Notes under the pieces: model-generated
What the model was told of the DNA's origin: nothing
Databases searched by the model: none
What the model saw: the letters and a program-made list of their open reading frames with translations, nothing else
Shown: positions 41,226 to 50,220 of the stretch, piece by piece
Numbering within the stretch: position 1 is the first letter of the stretch
How the letters are laid out: each line of letters begins with the position of its first letter
Translations under genes and position numbers: made by a program
Source of the DNA: an uncultured Eubacteriales bacterium
GTDB taxonomy: Bacteria; Bacillota; Clostridia; Tissierellales; Peptoniphilaceae
Length of the DNA stretch: 64,000 nt
Reading direction: 5' to 3'
Assembly (NCBI GenBank): GCA_900540185.1
Contig: UQFH01000003.1
Location: 62,001-126,000, forward strand

Positions 41226-42971
41226 TATATCTTTAAAATATTTCGCCTGTGCATAGTAGAGTTCATTATAAAGTTCATTTTTCTTAAGCAGTTCTTCATG
41301 TGGACAGAAACCCTTCACCTCTCCCATTTCGAGAAGCAGAACTTTATCTGAAAATCCGCAGGTGCTCATGCGGTGCGTTATAAAGAGCACAGTTTTATTT
41401 TGAGTTATTTCGTCAAATTTTTCAATTATTTGGCTTTCAGCAATCGGATCCAGAGCGGACGTCGGTTCGTCAAAAATCATAATTTCGCTTTCCTTGTTCA
41501 TCGCACGAACCATCGCAAGCTTTTGATATTGACCGCCGGAAAATGAGGTTGCATCGTCATACAAAGCCTTGTTTAGATGAGTGTCGAGACCGTTTTTTAG
41601 GCTTACAATTTTGTCTTTCAAACCGACCTCATCAATATAATTTAAAATCTTTTTGTCGTCATAATCCTTTTCGAGTGATATATTTTCCCCGATTGTGAAA
41701 GGGAAGAATGAAAAATCTTGAAAAATAGTCGAAATCAAATTTAAATAAGCATCTTTTTGAATGTCATTTATATTTATTCCGTTTAATAAAATCTCCCCAC
41801 TGTCCGGAAGATAAAATCTGCAAATGAGTTTTACAATCGTGGATTTCCCAGAAAGATTCGGACCGACAATCGAGATTCTTTCATTTCTGTGAATGATGAA
41901 AGAAACGTTTTTCAAGGTTTGATTTGTATTTCCGGGATATGTGAAAGAAACATTTTTAAATTCGAGTGTATCAAATTTCAGTGCACTTGAATTACCGGAT
42001 TTTACACGATTTTCGGAATCGAGATTAAGAAATGTTTCGACAGGTTTAAATTCGCTAACAAGTTCTTTTAACTCCGAACCTGAAACGATCATATCGGTCA
42101 GGGAGTCTACAACTCTCGGTATAAGCATGACTATTAATGTGAATAGTTCAACGTCAAATGTTTGTTTGCTGCTCATAAAATATGCCGTCAAAAGGAGTAT
42201 TATCGTATTTAGACCGCGAAGAAGAGAAATCGCTTCGTCGTATTTGAAAGTCTTTGTCTTTTTTTCAAGCACAAGCGCTCTTTCATCAACTGTGAGAGCA
42301 TCAATATTTTTTCTCATAAGCTTATTTGTGTTGTAGACTCTGAAGTCCATTTGGTGAAACGGCATAATCGCTTCGGATATGAAATAAATGACACGCCAAC
42401 TTATAGGCGCGGACTTCGGAGCGTATTCACCCTCGATTTTACCTCTTTTTATTGAGAGAATGATAATCGGGCTGAGAATAATAAGATATATCGGAATCAG
42501 ATAGTAGCTGCTTGTGTTTAGAATTAAAATCGCCGAAATGAAAAATAAAAGAGATTTGGCGAATTTTTCTATATTGTCCAAAATTCCGGAGAGAATGTTC
42601 ATATTAAAAAGCGCCTGTTCCGCCTCGCGTTTTAAAACATTTGTATTCACATCTTCGACCATATGATATGGAAGTCTTATTGTTTTTAATGCAAACTTAT
42701 TTTTGTATACGGTATTTATTTTTCGTCCGATTTTATTGTTGTATGTTTCCAAATATTGTGAAATGAAATGAAGGAGTGTCCATACCGCCGCAAAAAGAAT
42801 TGCGGTTTTTAGTGAATCGTTTCCGTTTTTTAAAATGGAAATCAAAACTACCGGCAAAATTGCGAGAAATAAAGATTCCAATGTTTTTGTAATGCTTAAC
42901 AGAGCCGAGGTGAAAAGGTATTTTCCGTCAATTTTATGAATGTCTTTTAAAATTTTAAATATGTTCTTCAT
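41202..42971 (-). CDS. ABC exporter subunit B
   Basis: A 589-residue half-exporter: six membrane segments (residues ~20-300) and an ATPase with Walker A GPNLSGKST (about residue 371), signature FSGGQYQKLAMVRA, Walker B IMIFDEPTSALD and switch VLFITHRMST. It overlaps the preceding subunit gene by 4 bases. The two similar but distinct halves should form a heterodimeric exporter. Members with this architecture often move peptides or drugs; the substrate here is unknown. Confidence 0.88.
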   Translation of the reverse strand: MKNIFKILKDIHKIDGKYLFTSALLSITKTLESLFLAILPVVLISILKNGNDSLKTAILFAAVWTLLHFISQYLETYNNKIGRKINTVYKNKFALKTIRLPYHMVEDVNTNVLKREAEQALFNMNILSGILDNIEKFAKSLLFFISAILILNTSSYYLIPIYLIILSPIIILSIKRGKIEGEYAPKSAPISWRVIYFISEAIMPFHQMDFRVYNTNKLMRKNIDALTVDERALVLEKKTKTFKYDEAISLLRGLNTIILLLTAYFMSSKQTFDVELFTLIVMLIPRVVDSLTDMIVSGSELKELVSEFKPVETFLNLDSENRVKSGNSSALKFDTLEFKNVSFTYPGNTNQTLKNVSFIIHRNERISIVGPNLSGKSTIVKLICRFYLPDSGEILLNGININDIQKDAYLNLISTIFQDFSFFPFTIGENISLEKDYDDKKILNYIDEVGLKDKIVSLKNGLDTHLNKALYDDATSFSGGQYQKLAMVRAMNKESEIMIFDEPTSALDPIAESQIIEKFDEITQNKTVLFITHRMSTCGFSDKVLLLEMGEVKGFCPHEELLKKNELYNELYYAQAKYFKDIKNKNLQE

Positions 42972-44704
42972 AGCTCGCCCTCAAATTTGTAATAATATGC
43001 CTGTTTCTCGTACATACTTTTATAAACTCCATCTACCATCATCAGCTCGTCGTGGCTTCCTTCTTCAACGATTTTCCCATCGTTTAAAAGCATAATCTTG
43101 TCCAAAAATTTGACACTCGCAAGCCGGTGCGTTATAAAAATGGCGCTTCTGTCTTTCAAGACCGAATCAAGATCTCTGTACACACGTTCCTCCGCAATGG
43201 AGTCCAAGGCAGCGGTCGGTTCGTCCAATATTACAATTGGTCTTTCGCTGTTATAAATGACTCTTGCCATGGCAAGCTTTTGATTGCCGCCGCCGGAGAA
43301 TACATATCCGGTCGGATTTAATATTTTTGTAAGCGGAGTGTGGATACCCTCCGGAAGAGTTTTAACAAGTTCAAAAAGACCGACGGTCTTTAGAGCGGAA
43401 ATAATTTTTTCTTCATTCTGATTTTCTCTTTCACTCGAAGAAACAATTTCCGCAATTGTGAGAGCAAGCGGTTCAACATTTTGAAACATCGGAGCGAAAA
43501 GCGCGGAGAGCGATTTGTAGGAATAATCGCTCAAATTGTTTCCGTCAATTAGAATTTGCCCCTTGTCAGGCTTGTAGTAACCCATCAAAAGTTTTATAAC
43601 CGTTGATTTTCCGGCACCGTTTAAACCCAAAAGGGCGATGTGCTCGCCTTTTGAAATTTTAAAAGACAAATCTCTAAGAATGACTTCGCTCGAGCCTGGA
43701 TATGAAAAAGTTACGTTTTTAAATTCGATAGAATCTTTAAAGATCGGGGTCTTATCTATCGGATAGCGTTTGTCGGTCGTGGTCATAAATTCATTAAAAA
43801 CATTGTATCTCAGCTTTTCTTCGTTGTACTGAATAAAACTCTTTAAAGTTATCGAAACAGAGGCACTGAAAATGCTTAAAATTCCGGAGATTAAAATTAT
43901 ACTTTCCACGGTAGCATCCTTTAAAATAAAAATAATTGTGAAAAATGAAATTCCGGTCAATATGCTTAGCATAAGATTGTAAACATTTTCCGCTTTATAA
44001 TATTTATTCATAAATTTTATATAAGTTTCCATAGTTTCGTTTTGGTATAGCTCATACATCTTGTCCGCCGAAAAAAGTCTTATGTCTTTTGCGTTTTTTA
44101 TGTCGGTTGCAAAATTGGAATAATTTGTAATTTTAAATTCGATTTTTGAGCCGTCTTTTTTATATTTCTCTTTGTATTTTGAAATTAAATCCACAAAAAC
44201 AAATTCACAAACGACGATAAAGAGGAGTGCAAGAAATATTTTAAAGTCAACATATATCGCAACTGCAAAAATTATTAATAAAAATGTGAGATTTGAACCG
44301 ATTGTAAGAAGTTGATTGTATGCGTTTTGAAATCCGGACTCATAGCTTGCGAGAAAACTGTTGCTCTCTTTACCTTTTAACATAATTTCCGAATTTTCAA
44401 ACATATCATACGGCATACTCATTGAGCGGTCCAAAAACATTTTGAAATATTTATCTTTTAAATCCGCAAATCTCAAAATATTTCGTTTTTTTATGAAAAA
44501 ATCAATCGCAAATATAAAAAGAAATGCGAGAGTGAAAAGAACGAAAAATTTAACGAAACCGAAGTTTTTAATCTCTTCATTTTTCATCAGTACAAAAACG
44601 ATGATAAAAATATTAAAAACTTTTAGTAAAGAATCTGCGAGAAATCCGATTGGTATGAGGATTTTGTCAAAAACCCCAAGCTCGGATGATATCTTTTTAA
44701 ACAT
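42968..44704 (-). CDS. ABC exporter subunit A
   Basis: A 578-residue half-exporter, first gene of the pair. It has six membrane segments and an ATPase domain with Walker A GLNGAGKST (about residue 362), Walker B IVILDEPTAALD and switch AIFITHRLAS. The signature reads FSGGGNQKLAMAR, with Gly-Asn where most exporters have Gln. A GGAGG site precedes the ATG, and a promoter-like TTGTTT-N16-TATAAT occurs about 70 bases upstream. Pairs with the overlapping next gene. Confidence 0.87.
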   Translation of the reverse strand: MFKKISSELGVFDKILIPIGFLADSLLKVFNIFIIVFVLMKNEEIKNFGFVKFFVLFTLAFLFIFAIDFFIKKRNILRFADLKDKYFKMFLDRSMSMPYDMFENSEIMLKGKESNSFLASYESGFQNAYNQLLTIGSNLTFLLIIFAVAIYVDFKIFLALLFIVVCEFVFVDLISKYKEKYKKDGSKIEFKITNYSNFATDIKNAKDIRLFSADKMYELYQNETMETYIKFMNKYYKAENVYNLMLSILTGISFFTIIFILKDATVESIILISGILSIFSASVSITLKSFIQYNEEKLRYNVFNEFMTTTDKRYPIDKTPIFKDSIEFKNVTFSYPGSSEVILRDLSFKISKGEHIALLGLNGAGKSTVIKLLMGYYKPDKGQILIDGNNLSDYSYKSLSALFAPMFQNVEPLALTIAEIVSSSERENQNEEKIISALKTVGLFELVKTLPEGIHTPLTKILNPTGYVFSGGGNQKLAMARVIYNSERPIVILDEPTAALDSIAEERVYRDLDSVLKDRSAIFITHRLASVKFLDKIMLLNDGKIVEEGSHDELMMVDGVYKSMYEKQAYYYKFEGEL

Positions 44705-44856
44705 AGGAACCTCCGTAATTTTAAATTTAAAAAACCATTATGTAATACAATGTGTCAATCTACTATATATATTATAACACTCCCCCCAGAAAAAACAACA
44801 GTATTATTTAGGAAATTTTCAAATTAGTACAATAAATTTGCATTCATACTTTAAAA

Positions 44857-44885
44857 CCCATCCGATTACAAATTTCAGATGGGTT
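44857..44885 (-). terminator. Terminator after the second folC
   Basis: ACCCATC and GATGGGT form a 7-bp stem; on the minus strand it is followed by TTTT. Confidence 0.7.
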
Positions 44886-44889
44886 CTAT

Positions 44890-46200
44890 TTATTTTATTA
44901 ATTTTAATATTTCTCCAACGAGATAAAGCGAGCCGAAGATGAGGATTGTGTCATCTTTGTCGGCGAGTTCTTTGGATTTTTCGAGAGCGTCTTTCAGGTT
45001 ATAAAAAGAGTAGTCCGCGCTCGTTTCTTTTTTCAGTGTTTCAGGGTCCAAAGCTTTGCTGTCGTTGTTTGTTGTGACGATTAAGATGTCCGAATTGTTT
45101 CGAACGATAGGCGCAATATGCTCATGATCTTTTCTCGACATTATCGCAAAAACCGTGATAAGTTTTTTGCTGTTTATTTGAGAAACGGATTTGAAAAGTT
45201 TTTCAATCGCGTCGATGTTGTGCGCACCGTCCAAAATCGTCAGCGGTTCTCGTCCGATGACTTCGGTCCTTCCAATCCACGATGCTGTGTTTAAAGCTTC
45301 TAAAATTTTGTCGTTGTCATATTCTATTTCAAGTTCTTTTAAAATTGTCACTATTGCGGCGAATGCAAGCGCATAGTTTTCACCGCGGAAAACGCCGAAT
45401 TGTTTAGGATTTATTTTTATCTTGCGGTCCAAAAATTTCACTATGAATTCTCCGGAAACCGGAATCATTTCTTTTTCCACAAATTTTCCGTCGACGGTGA
45501 ACTCGAAATCACCGGAAGTGTAAAGAGTTGTGTTTGTCTTTTCCTTTTCTTCGGACAGCGCTTTTAATGCGTCGCCGGTGTTTAATGTGATAGTTTTTGT
45601 ACCGTTCATTATGCCGGATTTATTTTGCGCGATTTTATAAATAGTGTCGCCGAGATAGTCGCTGTGGTCGAATGAAATCGAGGTTATGACTTGTAGAATT
45701 GAAGATTCGAGCGCTTTTGTGGCATCGGTTCTTCCGCCGACCCCAGCTTCGACAACGAGTATGTCTTCGCCTTTCATTTCAAAGTAAATCATTGCGGCAA
45801 GCGTAATTACCTCAAAATATGTGAACGCGCCGCAGTCAATCTCGTCTTCGTTGTCCGAGACATATTTCACAAGTTTTAGAAAAACTGAATAGTCGATTTC
45901 GCCCTCGTTATCCACAATTCTTTCGGTGTAGTTTACAAGATGTGGCGAGGTGTAAAGCCCGACTTTCAAACCGAACGATTTAAGTGTTTCAAAAATCGCA
46001 TTCGAGACTGTGCCTTTGCCGTTCGTTCCGACGATGTTCACGATTTTTTTGGGGCTTATATTGAAAAAATCGATTGCGGTTTTCATTCTCGTCAATGTTC
46101 TGTCAGGAATATTTCCGGCTCGCATCTCGAGTTTTTCGATTATTTCGTCTCCGTTTCCGACGTCTATTGAATTTAAAATTTCATAAATTTTTTCCTTCAT
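44890..46200 (-). CDS. folC: Folylpolyglutamate synthase / dihydrofolate synthase, second paralogue
   Basis: A 436-residue enzyme of the FolC family: P-loop IVGTNGKGTVSNAI, VEAGVGGRTDATKA, SFDHSDYLGDT and TILDGAHNIDAI. It is clearly distinct from the copy at 23997. One of the two may be specialised for dihydropteroate (dihydrofolate synthase) and the other for polyglutamylation, or for another cofactor. The ATG at 46200 directly follows the stop of the YitT gene (TAATATG), a coupled start. The longer frame to 46248 overlaps YitT and is not favoured. Confidence 0.88.
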   Translation of the reverse strand: MKEKIYEILNSIDVGNGDEIIEKLEMRAGNIPDRTLTRMKTAIDFFNISPKKIVNIVGTNGKGTVSNAIFETLKSFGLKVGLYTSPHLVNYTERIVDNEGEIDYSVFLKLVKYVSDNEDEIDCGAFTYFEVITLAAMIYFEMKGEDILVVEAGVGGRTDATKALESSILQVITSISFDHSDYLGDTIYKIAQNKSGIMNGTKTITLNTGDALKALSEEKEKTNTTLYTSGDFEFTVDGKFVEKEMIPVSGEFIVKFLDRKIKINPKQFGVFRGENYALAFAAIVTILKELEIEYDNDKILEALNTASWIGRTEVIGREPLTILDGAHNIDAIEKLFKSVSQINSKKLITVFAIMSRKDHEHIAPIVRNNSDILIVTTNNDSKALDPETLKKETSADYSFYNLKDALEKSKELADKDDTILIFGSLYLVGEILKLIK

Positions 46201-46201
46201 A

Positions 46202-47083
46202 TTAATCCAGGAATCTTCTCCATTTTTCTCCCAAGATTTCGCTCGCACTTGAAACTATAACAAATGCGCGACTGTCTATGCTATAAATATATTCTTTCAG
46301 TTTCATATATTCGCGATTGCTGATACATGTGACAATGAGCGTATTTTCCTTTTTCGAATATGCGCCCACATATGGAATAAGGTTTGCGGTTCTGTCGAGT
46401 TCATTAACAAGATAGTCTGAAATTTCTTTGTATTTGAGCGAGTTTATAAATACAAATCTGCTTGTGTTCATACCGCTTATCGTGACACTGACCATAACGC
46501 TGTTTACTATGATGCCTATTACACTATATAAAAAGATTTCAATTCCGAATGCATTTGCAGCTGCAAGAACGATTAAAGCATCGGTTATTAGACAACCGGC
46601 ACCAAGGTCGAGACCGAAAAACTTCTGTAAAATCTTTGCAATGATGTCCGTGCCTCCGGTTGAGGTGTATTGGTTTAAAACTATTCCAACGCCTACTCCT
46701 TGAAGCATTGTTCCCATAATTGTATTTAAAAGTAAATCATCTGTTAGTGGGTTTTTGACGGGTAAAAAATATTCCATAAGCCAAACTGCGCCGGAGAGGG
46801 CAGCGGTTACTAAAACCGTTTTTATGCCGAATTCTTTTCCGATAATCATGAAACCTACAGCAAAAAGTATAATATTTAATAGTGCAAAAATAGGTCCGTA
46901 ATCAAGTGGAATATAGTGACTGAGAACAACTGCAAGTCCGCTGGCTCCACCGGTTGAAAGATTTGACGGAACCAAGAAAAAGTGTATACCACTTGCAACC
47001 ATTAAAACTCCAAGTCCAATTAGTAATACTTCCGTAAAAGTAGTTTTGTGTTTGATTTTATCAACACTGATGTCTCTATCCAT
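46202..47083 (-). CDS. YitT family membrane protein, copy 2
   Basis: A 293-residue paralogue of the protein at 30633 with the same layout: five or six membrane segments including HFFLVPSNLSTGGASGLA and a TSTGGTDIIAKIL segment, then a C-terminal DUF2179 domain ending near LGEKWRRFLD. It starts with a GGAGG site and continues into folC, likely as one transcript. A hairpin (CATCTCG/CGAGATG, 47107-47130) lies in its upstream region. Confidence 0.85.
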   Translation of the reverse strand: MDRDISVDKIKHKTTFTEVLLIGLGVLMVASGIHFFLVPSNLSTGGASGLAVVLSHYIPLDYGPIFALLNIILFAVGFMIIGKEFGIKTVLVTAALSGAVWLMEYFLPVKNPLTDDLLLNTIMGTMLQGVGVGIVLNQYTSTGGTDIIAKILQKFFGLDLGAGCLITDALIVLAAANAFGIEIFLYSVIGIIVNSVMVSVTISGMNTSRFVFINSLKYKEISDYLVNELDRTANLIPYVGAYSKKENTLIVTCISNREYMKLKEYIYSIDSRAFVIVSSASEILGEKWRRFLD

Positions 47084-47180
47084 ACCATACCTCCAATAAA
47101 AAATTACATCTCGATATCGAGACCGAGATGCTTCTATATCTATTTTCTATTATATCATAAAAAGGGCGTTTTTCAAGAGT

Positions 47181-47747
47181 TTAAACAACAAACAACGACT
47201 CGTCGGCGCTCTTTTCAATCGAGATGAGTTCCATTTTAAGAGTTTCATTTTTTGTTGTCAATTTAACCTCGATAAGTTTGTCATCTTTAAATTTATATTC
47301 ATAGACGTCGCCGTCTTTTACAAATTTTTCGGTTGTTATGTTGCCGTCTGTAGAAACCTCGGGTGCAGTTTTTCTAAAGAGAAGGATTCCGGTGAATACC
47401 CTTCGAAGGTCGTCACCTTGGTAGGAGCCTTTTTGTATAAAATCTTTTTTCACTTCGCCCGATTCGTCGATGGAGTAGAGCGTGCGCTCATCGTCGAAAC
47501 TTCTAAGTCCGATGGTTCCATCGTTTTTATATGCGGCTCTTGCAAAATTTGAGCCTTTTCTAGAAAAGATAAATTTGTTCGACTCGCCGTCATCTTTTGA
47601 AATATTAACTGTAATCGTGTAGTCCGAGCCGAAGTCATTTTCATTTAGAAATCTTGTATAAAATGAATCCACGTCAGGTTTCGAAAGAGCGGAGTTTGAG
47701 CAGCCGGTGAGTATAAATAATAAAATAAGGAAAATAAATTTCTTCAT
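47181..47747 (-). CDS. Small lipoprotein of unknown function
   Basis: A 188-residue protein with a lipoprotein signal peptide (lipobox FILTGCSN, Cys16) and a mature part rich in beta-strand-like segments and charged residues. Its pattern resembles LolA/outer-membrane-lipoprotein-sorting or DUF4412-like beta proteins only loosely, so no function is assigned. It has a GGAGG site, and the M18 aminopeptidase lies upstream behind a terminator hairpin. Confidence 0.7.
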   Translation of the reverse strand: MKKFIFLILLFILTGCSNSALSKPDVDSFYTRFLNENDFGSDYTITVNISKDDGESNKFIFSRKGSNFARAAYKNDGTIGLRSFDDERTLYSIDESGEVKKDFIQKGSYQGDDLRRVFTGILLFRKTAPEVSTDGNITTEKFVKDGDVYEYKFKDDKLIEVKLTTKNETLKMELISIEKSADESLFVV

Positions 47748-47773
47748 AAAACCTCCATAAAAGTTTTAAAGAA

Positions 47774-47795
47774 AAAGCCCACATAAGTGAGCTTT
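47774..47795 (-). terminator. Terminator of the M18 aminopeptidase gene
   Basis: AAAGCCCAC and GTGAGCTTT form a stem with one mismatch; on the minus strand a U-run follows. Confidence 0.7.
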
Positions 47796-47808
47796 TTTAA
47801 ATCTTTAA

Positions 47809-49062
47809 TTATTTTGAAAGCAATACTTCCATAATCTTCATCATATCTTCCTGGTCTTTTATGCCGCCTGTTTCAACTGCACTGTGCATGCCCCAAAGCG
47901 GATTTCCGACATCGACGATTGGAATATCGATTTTTGAAGTTGTGATTGATGCGATTGTTGAACCGCCGCGTTTGTCGCTTCTGTTGTGGAAAGTTTGTGT
48001 GGAAACTCCCGCTTCGTTTGCGAGTTCTTTAAACACTGCGATTGAAACTGCGTCGGATGTGTATGCGCCGTTTGCAGCAATCTTTATTACTGGACCCTTG
48101 CCGATGACCGGTCTGTTTGTCGGGTCTGCGAAGTTTTGATAGTTCGGATGGAAAGCGTGTGCTTCGTCGCTACTTATCATAAATGAATTTGAAAGCGCGA
48201 TGCGATAGTCTTCGTATGTTCCGCCCGTTGCGACAGCAATTCTTAAAAGCGTGTCGCGAAGGAACGGTGAGAAAGCGCCTTGCTTTGTCATCGAGCCGAT
48301 TTCTTCGTTGTCGCCCACATATGCGACTGCGGTCATTTCGCCCGCCTTTGCATTTATAAGAGCCATTATATTGGCATATGCCATTGCGAGGTTGTCAAGT
48401 CTTCCGCTCATCAAAAACTCGTCGTGAACTCCGACAACATGTGCCTTTTCGCATGAAACAACATAGAGCTCGTGGGAAAGAATTTTCTCTCCGATTTCTT
48501 CTTCGATTGATTTTATAAGGTCGAAATCTCCGTCCATTGTGCAAACCGGAAGGGTGTTTTCTTGAGGATTTATCTCAACACCTTTGTTTGCTTCTCTATT
48601 CATATGAATTGCAACCGACGGAATAAAAATCATGCCGTCTTTGCCTTTATAGTGAATTGTTTTAGGTTTTAGAGCGGATTCTCCCTTTACAGTCACTTTT
48701 CCTTCGACTGTGAGTGGTCTGTCAAACCAGGTGCTTAGGAGTGGACCGCCGTAAACTTCCGTGTTTAAACAAACTGCGGATGCGCGATTCATTGTCGGAT
48801 TTTGTTTGATTCTAAAGCAAGGGGAATCGCTGTGGCTTCCGACAAGTGAAAAACCTTTTTTTATGTCATGGCCGAGTCTAAATGCCATGATTGAAGATTC
48901 GTTTTTCGTAATAAAATACTTTCCGCCATCTTCGAGATTCCACTTTTCATTTTCATTAATTTCTTTGAATCCTGCTGTCTCGAGTTCCTTTTTTAAGTTC
49001 TCAACTGCACTCATATTTAATCTTGACGAATCAAGAAAATTCATAAAATGTTTTAAATCCAT
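47809..49062 (-). CDS. M18 family aminopeptidase
   Basis: This 417-residue metallo-aminopeptidase removes N-terminal (usually acidic or neutral) residues from peptides in the cytoplasm. Metal and catalytic motifs are visible: VGSHSDSPCFRIK, SGRLDNLAMAYA, GDNEEIGSMTKQGA, SSDEAHAFHPNY and a C-terminal GNPLWGMHSAVETGG. ATG 49062 lies 8 bases after GGAGG; the in-frame start at 49077 overlaps it. It fits an amino-acid-fermenting lifestyle. A TATAAT (minus strand 49082-49087) lies just upstream. Confidence 0.93.
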   Translation of the reverse strand: MDLKHFMNFLDSSRLNMSAVENLKKELETAGFKEINENEKWNLEDGGKYFITKNESSIMAFRLGHDIKKGFSLVGSHSDSPCFRIKQNPTMNRASAVCLNTEVYGGPLLSTWFDRPLTVEGKVTVKGESALKPKTIHYKGKDGMIFIPSVAIHMNREANKGVEINPQENTLPVCTMDGDFDLIKSIEEEIGEKILSHELYVVSCEKAHVVGVHDEFLMSGRLDNLAMAYANIMALINAKAGEMTAVAYVGDNEEIGSMTKQGAFSPFLRDTLLRIAVATGGTYEDYRIALSNSFMISSDEAHAFHPNYQNFADPTNRPVIGKGPVIKIAANGAYTSDAVSIAVFKELANEAGVSTQTFHNRSDKRGGSTIASITTSKIDIPIVDVGNPLWGMHSAVETGGIKDQEDMMKIMEVLLSK

Positions 49063-49166
49063 TCTACATACCTCCATAAAATTATTATAACATATTCATA
49101 AAAATAATTCTTTAAATATTGGAGAAAAAATTATGCTATTTATTGAAAAACTGTAACATTTTTTGG

Positions 49167-49195
49167 TTGAAGAAAATAATAATAAATGATAATAT
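49167..49195 (+). promoter_or_regulatory. Promoter of the flippase-hemACDBL cluster
   Basis: TTGAAG (49167-49172) and TAATAT (49190-49195) are 17 bases apart. No terminator or good promoter interrupts the genes from here to 55759, so one transcript may cover them all. Confidence 0.6.
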
Positions 49196-49211
49196 ATAGG
49201 AGAGGTGTGAA

Positions 49212-50207
49212 ATGTCAAAAAAATATACCGGCTTCATAGTCGCACTGACATTTTTGATGTTGGTTGTCGGGATTTATTTTCTCGACGGACCGGAGGCAAT
49301 AAAAAACGTAATTTCAAATGTAAATATAAAAACAATTAAAACGGTCATCGTAATGATGATTATGTATTGGCTGATGCAAACTCTTATCACAAAGGAAATC
49401 GCAAACAATGTGGGGGAAATTCTTTCCTTCAGACATGCGTTAAAAACCTTTATGATTGGAGAATTTTTTAGTGCAATAACTCCTCTTTCAACCGGTGGTC
49501 AGCCGATGCAAGTAATATACTTAAACAAAAAAGGAATGACAAGCGGAAAGGCGACTTCGATTTTGGGAATTCAACTTTTCTTCTATCACATAGGAAGAAT
49601 GGTTTTGACTTTGGCACTTACTATTTATTTCAGTGATTTTTTCTACACAGGCGGTCATCCTTTCACCGTGTTTATCGTGCTCGGGATTATTATAAATTTG
49701 GGACTCACGATTTTTATGCTTATCGCGGCGTACAAACCCGAAAAACTCTTAAAATTCTCGACGTCAATTGTAAATTTTTTAGCCAAGATTAAACTCGTAA
49801 AAAATAAGGACAAGCTCATAAGACGTCTTCAAGAAGAAGTGAGCATGTTCTATAACTCAATCAAGGACTTCCGCGGACAGGAAATAAAAGTTTATTTAAT
49901 ACTGATTTTGCAAAACATAATTTCGTTTGTGTTTTTTTATGGAGTCAGCTATTTTGTATTTCTTTCGTTCGATGTGAAAATTGATTCATTCCTTCTTTGT
50001 GTTGCGGCGCAAACCACAATTGCACTCGTGAGCGCATACATTCCAATGCCGGGCGGAAGCGTAGGAGCCGAGGGAATATTTTATCTGATTTTCAGCCAAA
50101 TTGTGCCTGAAGGGGCGCCGATTTTGATGGCGATTTTACTTTGGAGACTGATTTCTTACTACTTCACAATCATCGCCACATTTCCTTTTACACTCAATCT
50201 AAAATAG
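49212..50207 (+). CDS. Lysylphosphatidylglycerol synthase-type transmembrane protein (UPF0104/YbhN-like)
   Basis: A 331-residue protein with seven or eight membrane segments matching the flippase-like N-terminal domain of MprF/AglD, without the lysyl-transferase domain. Markers are FFSAITPLSTGGQPMQ near residue 90 and YIPMPGGSVGAEG in the C-terminal third. Such proteins are thought to move lipids across the membrane. It is followed after 13 bases by hemA; the functional link, if any, is unknown. Confidence 0.82.
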   Translation: MSKKYTGFIVALTFLMLVVGIYFLDGPEAIKNVISNVNIKTIKTVIVMMIMYWLMQTLITKEIANNVGEILSFRHALKTFMIGEFFSAITPLSTGGQPMQVIYLNKKGMTSGKATSILGIQLFFYHIGRMVLTLALTIYFSDFFYTGGHPFTVFIVLGIIINLGLTIFMLIAAYKPEKLLKFSTSIVNFLAKIKLVKNKDKLIRRLQEEVSMFYNSIKDFRGQEIKVYLILILQNIISFVFFYGVSYFVFLSFDVKIDSFLLCVAAQTTIALVSAYIPMPGGSVGAEGIFYLIFSQIVPEGAPILMAILLWRLISYYFTIIATFPFTLNLK

Positions 50208-50220
50208 TTTGGAGACATAT

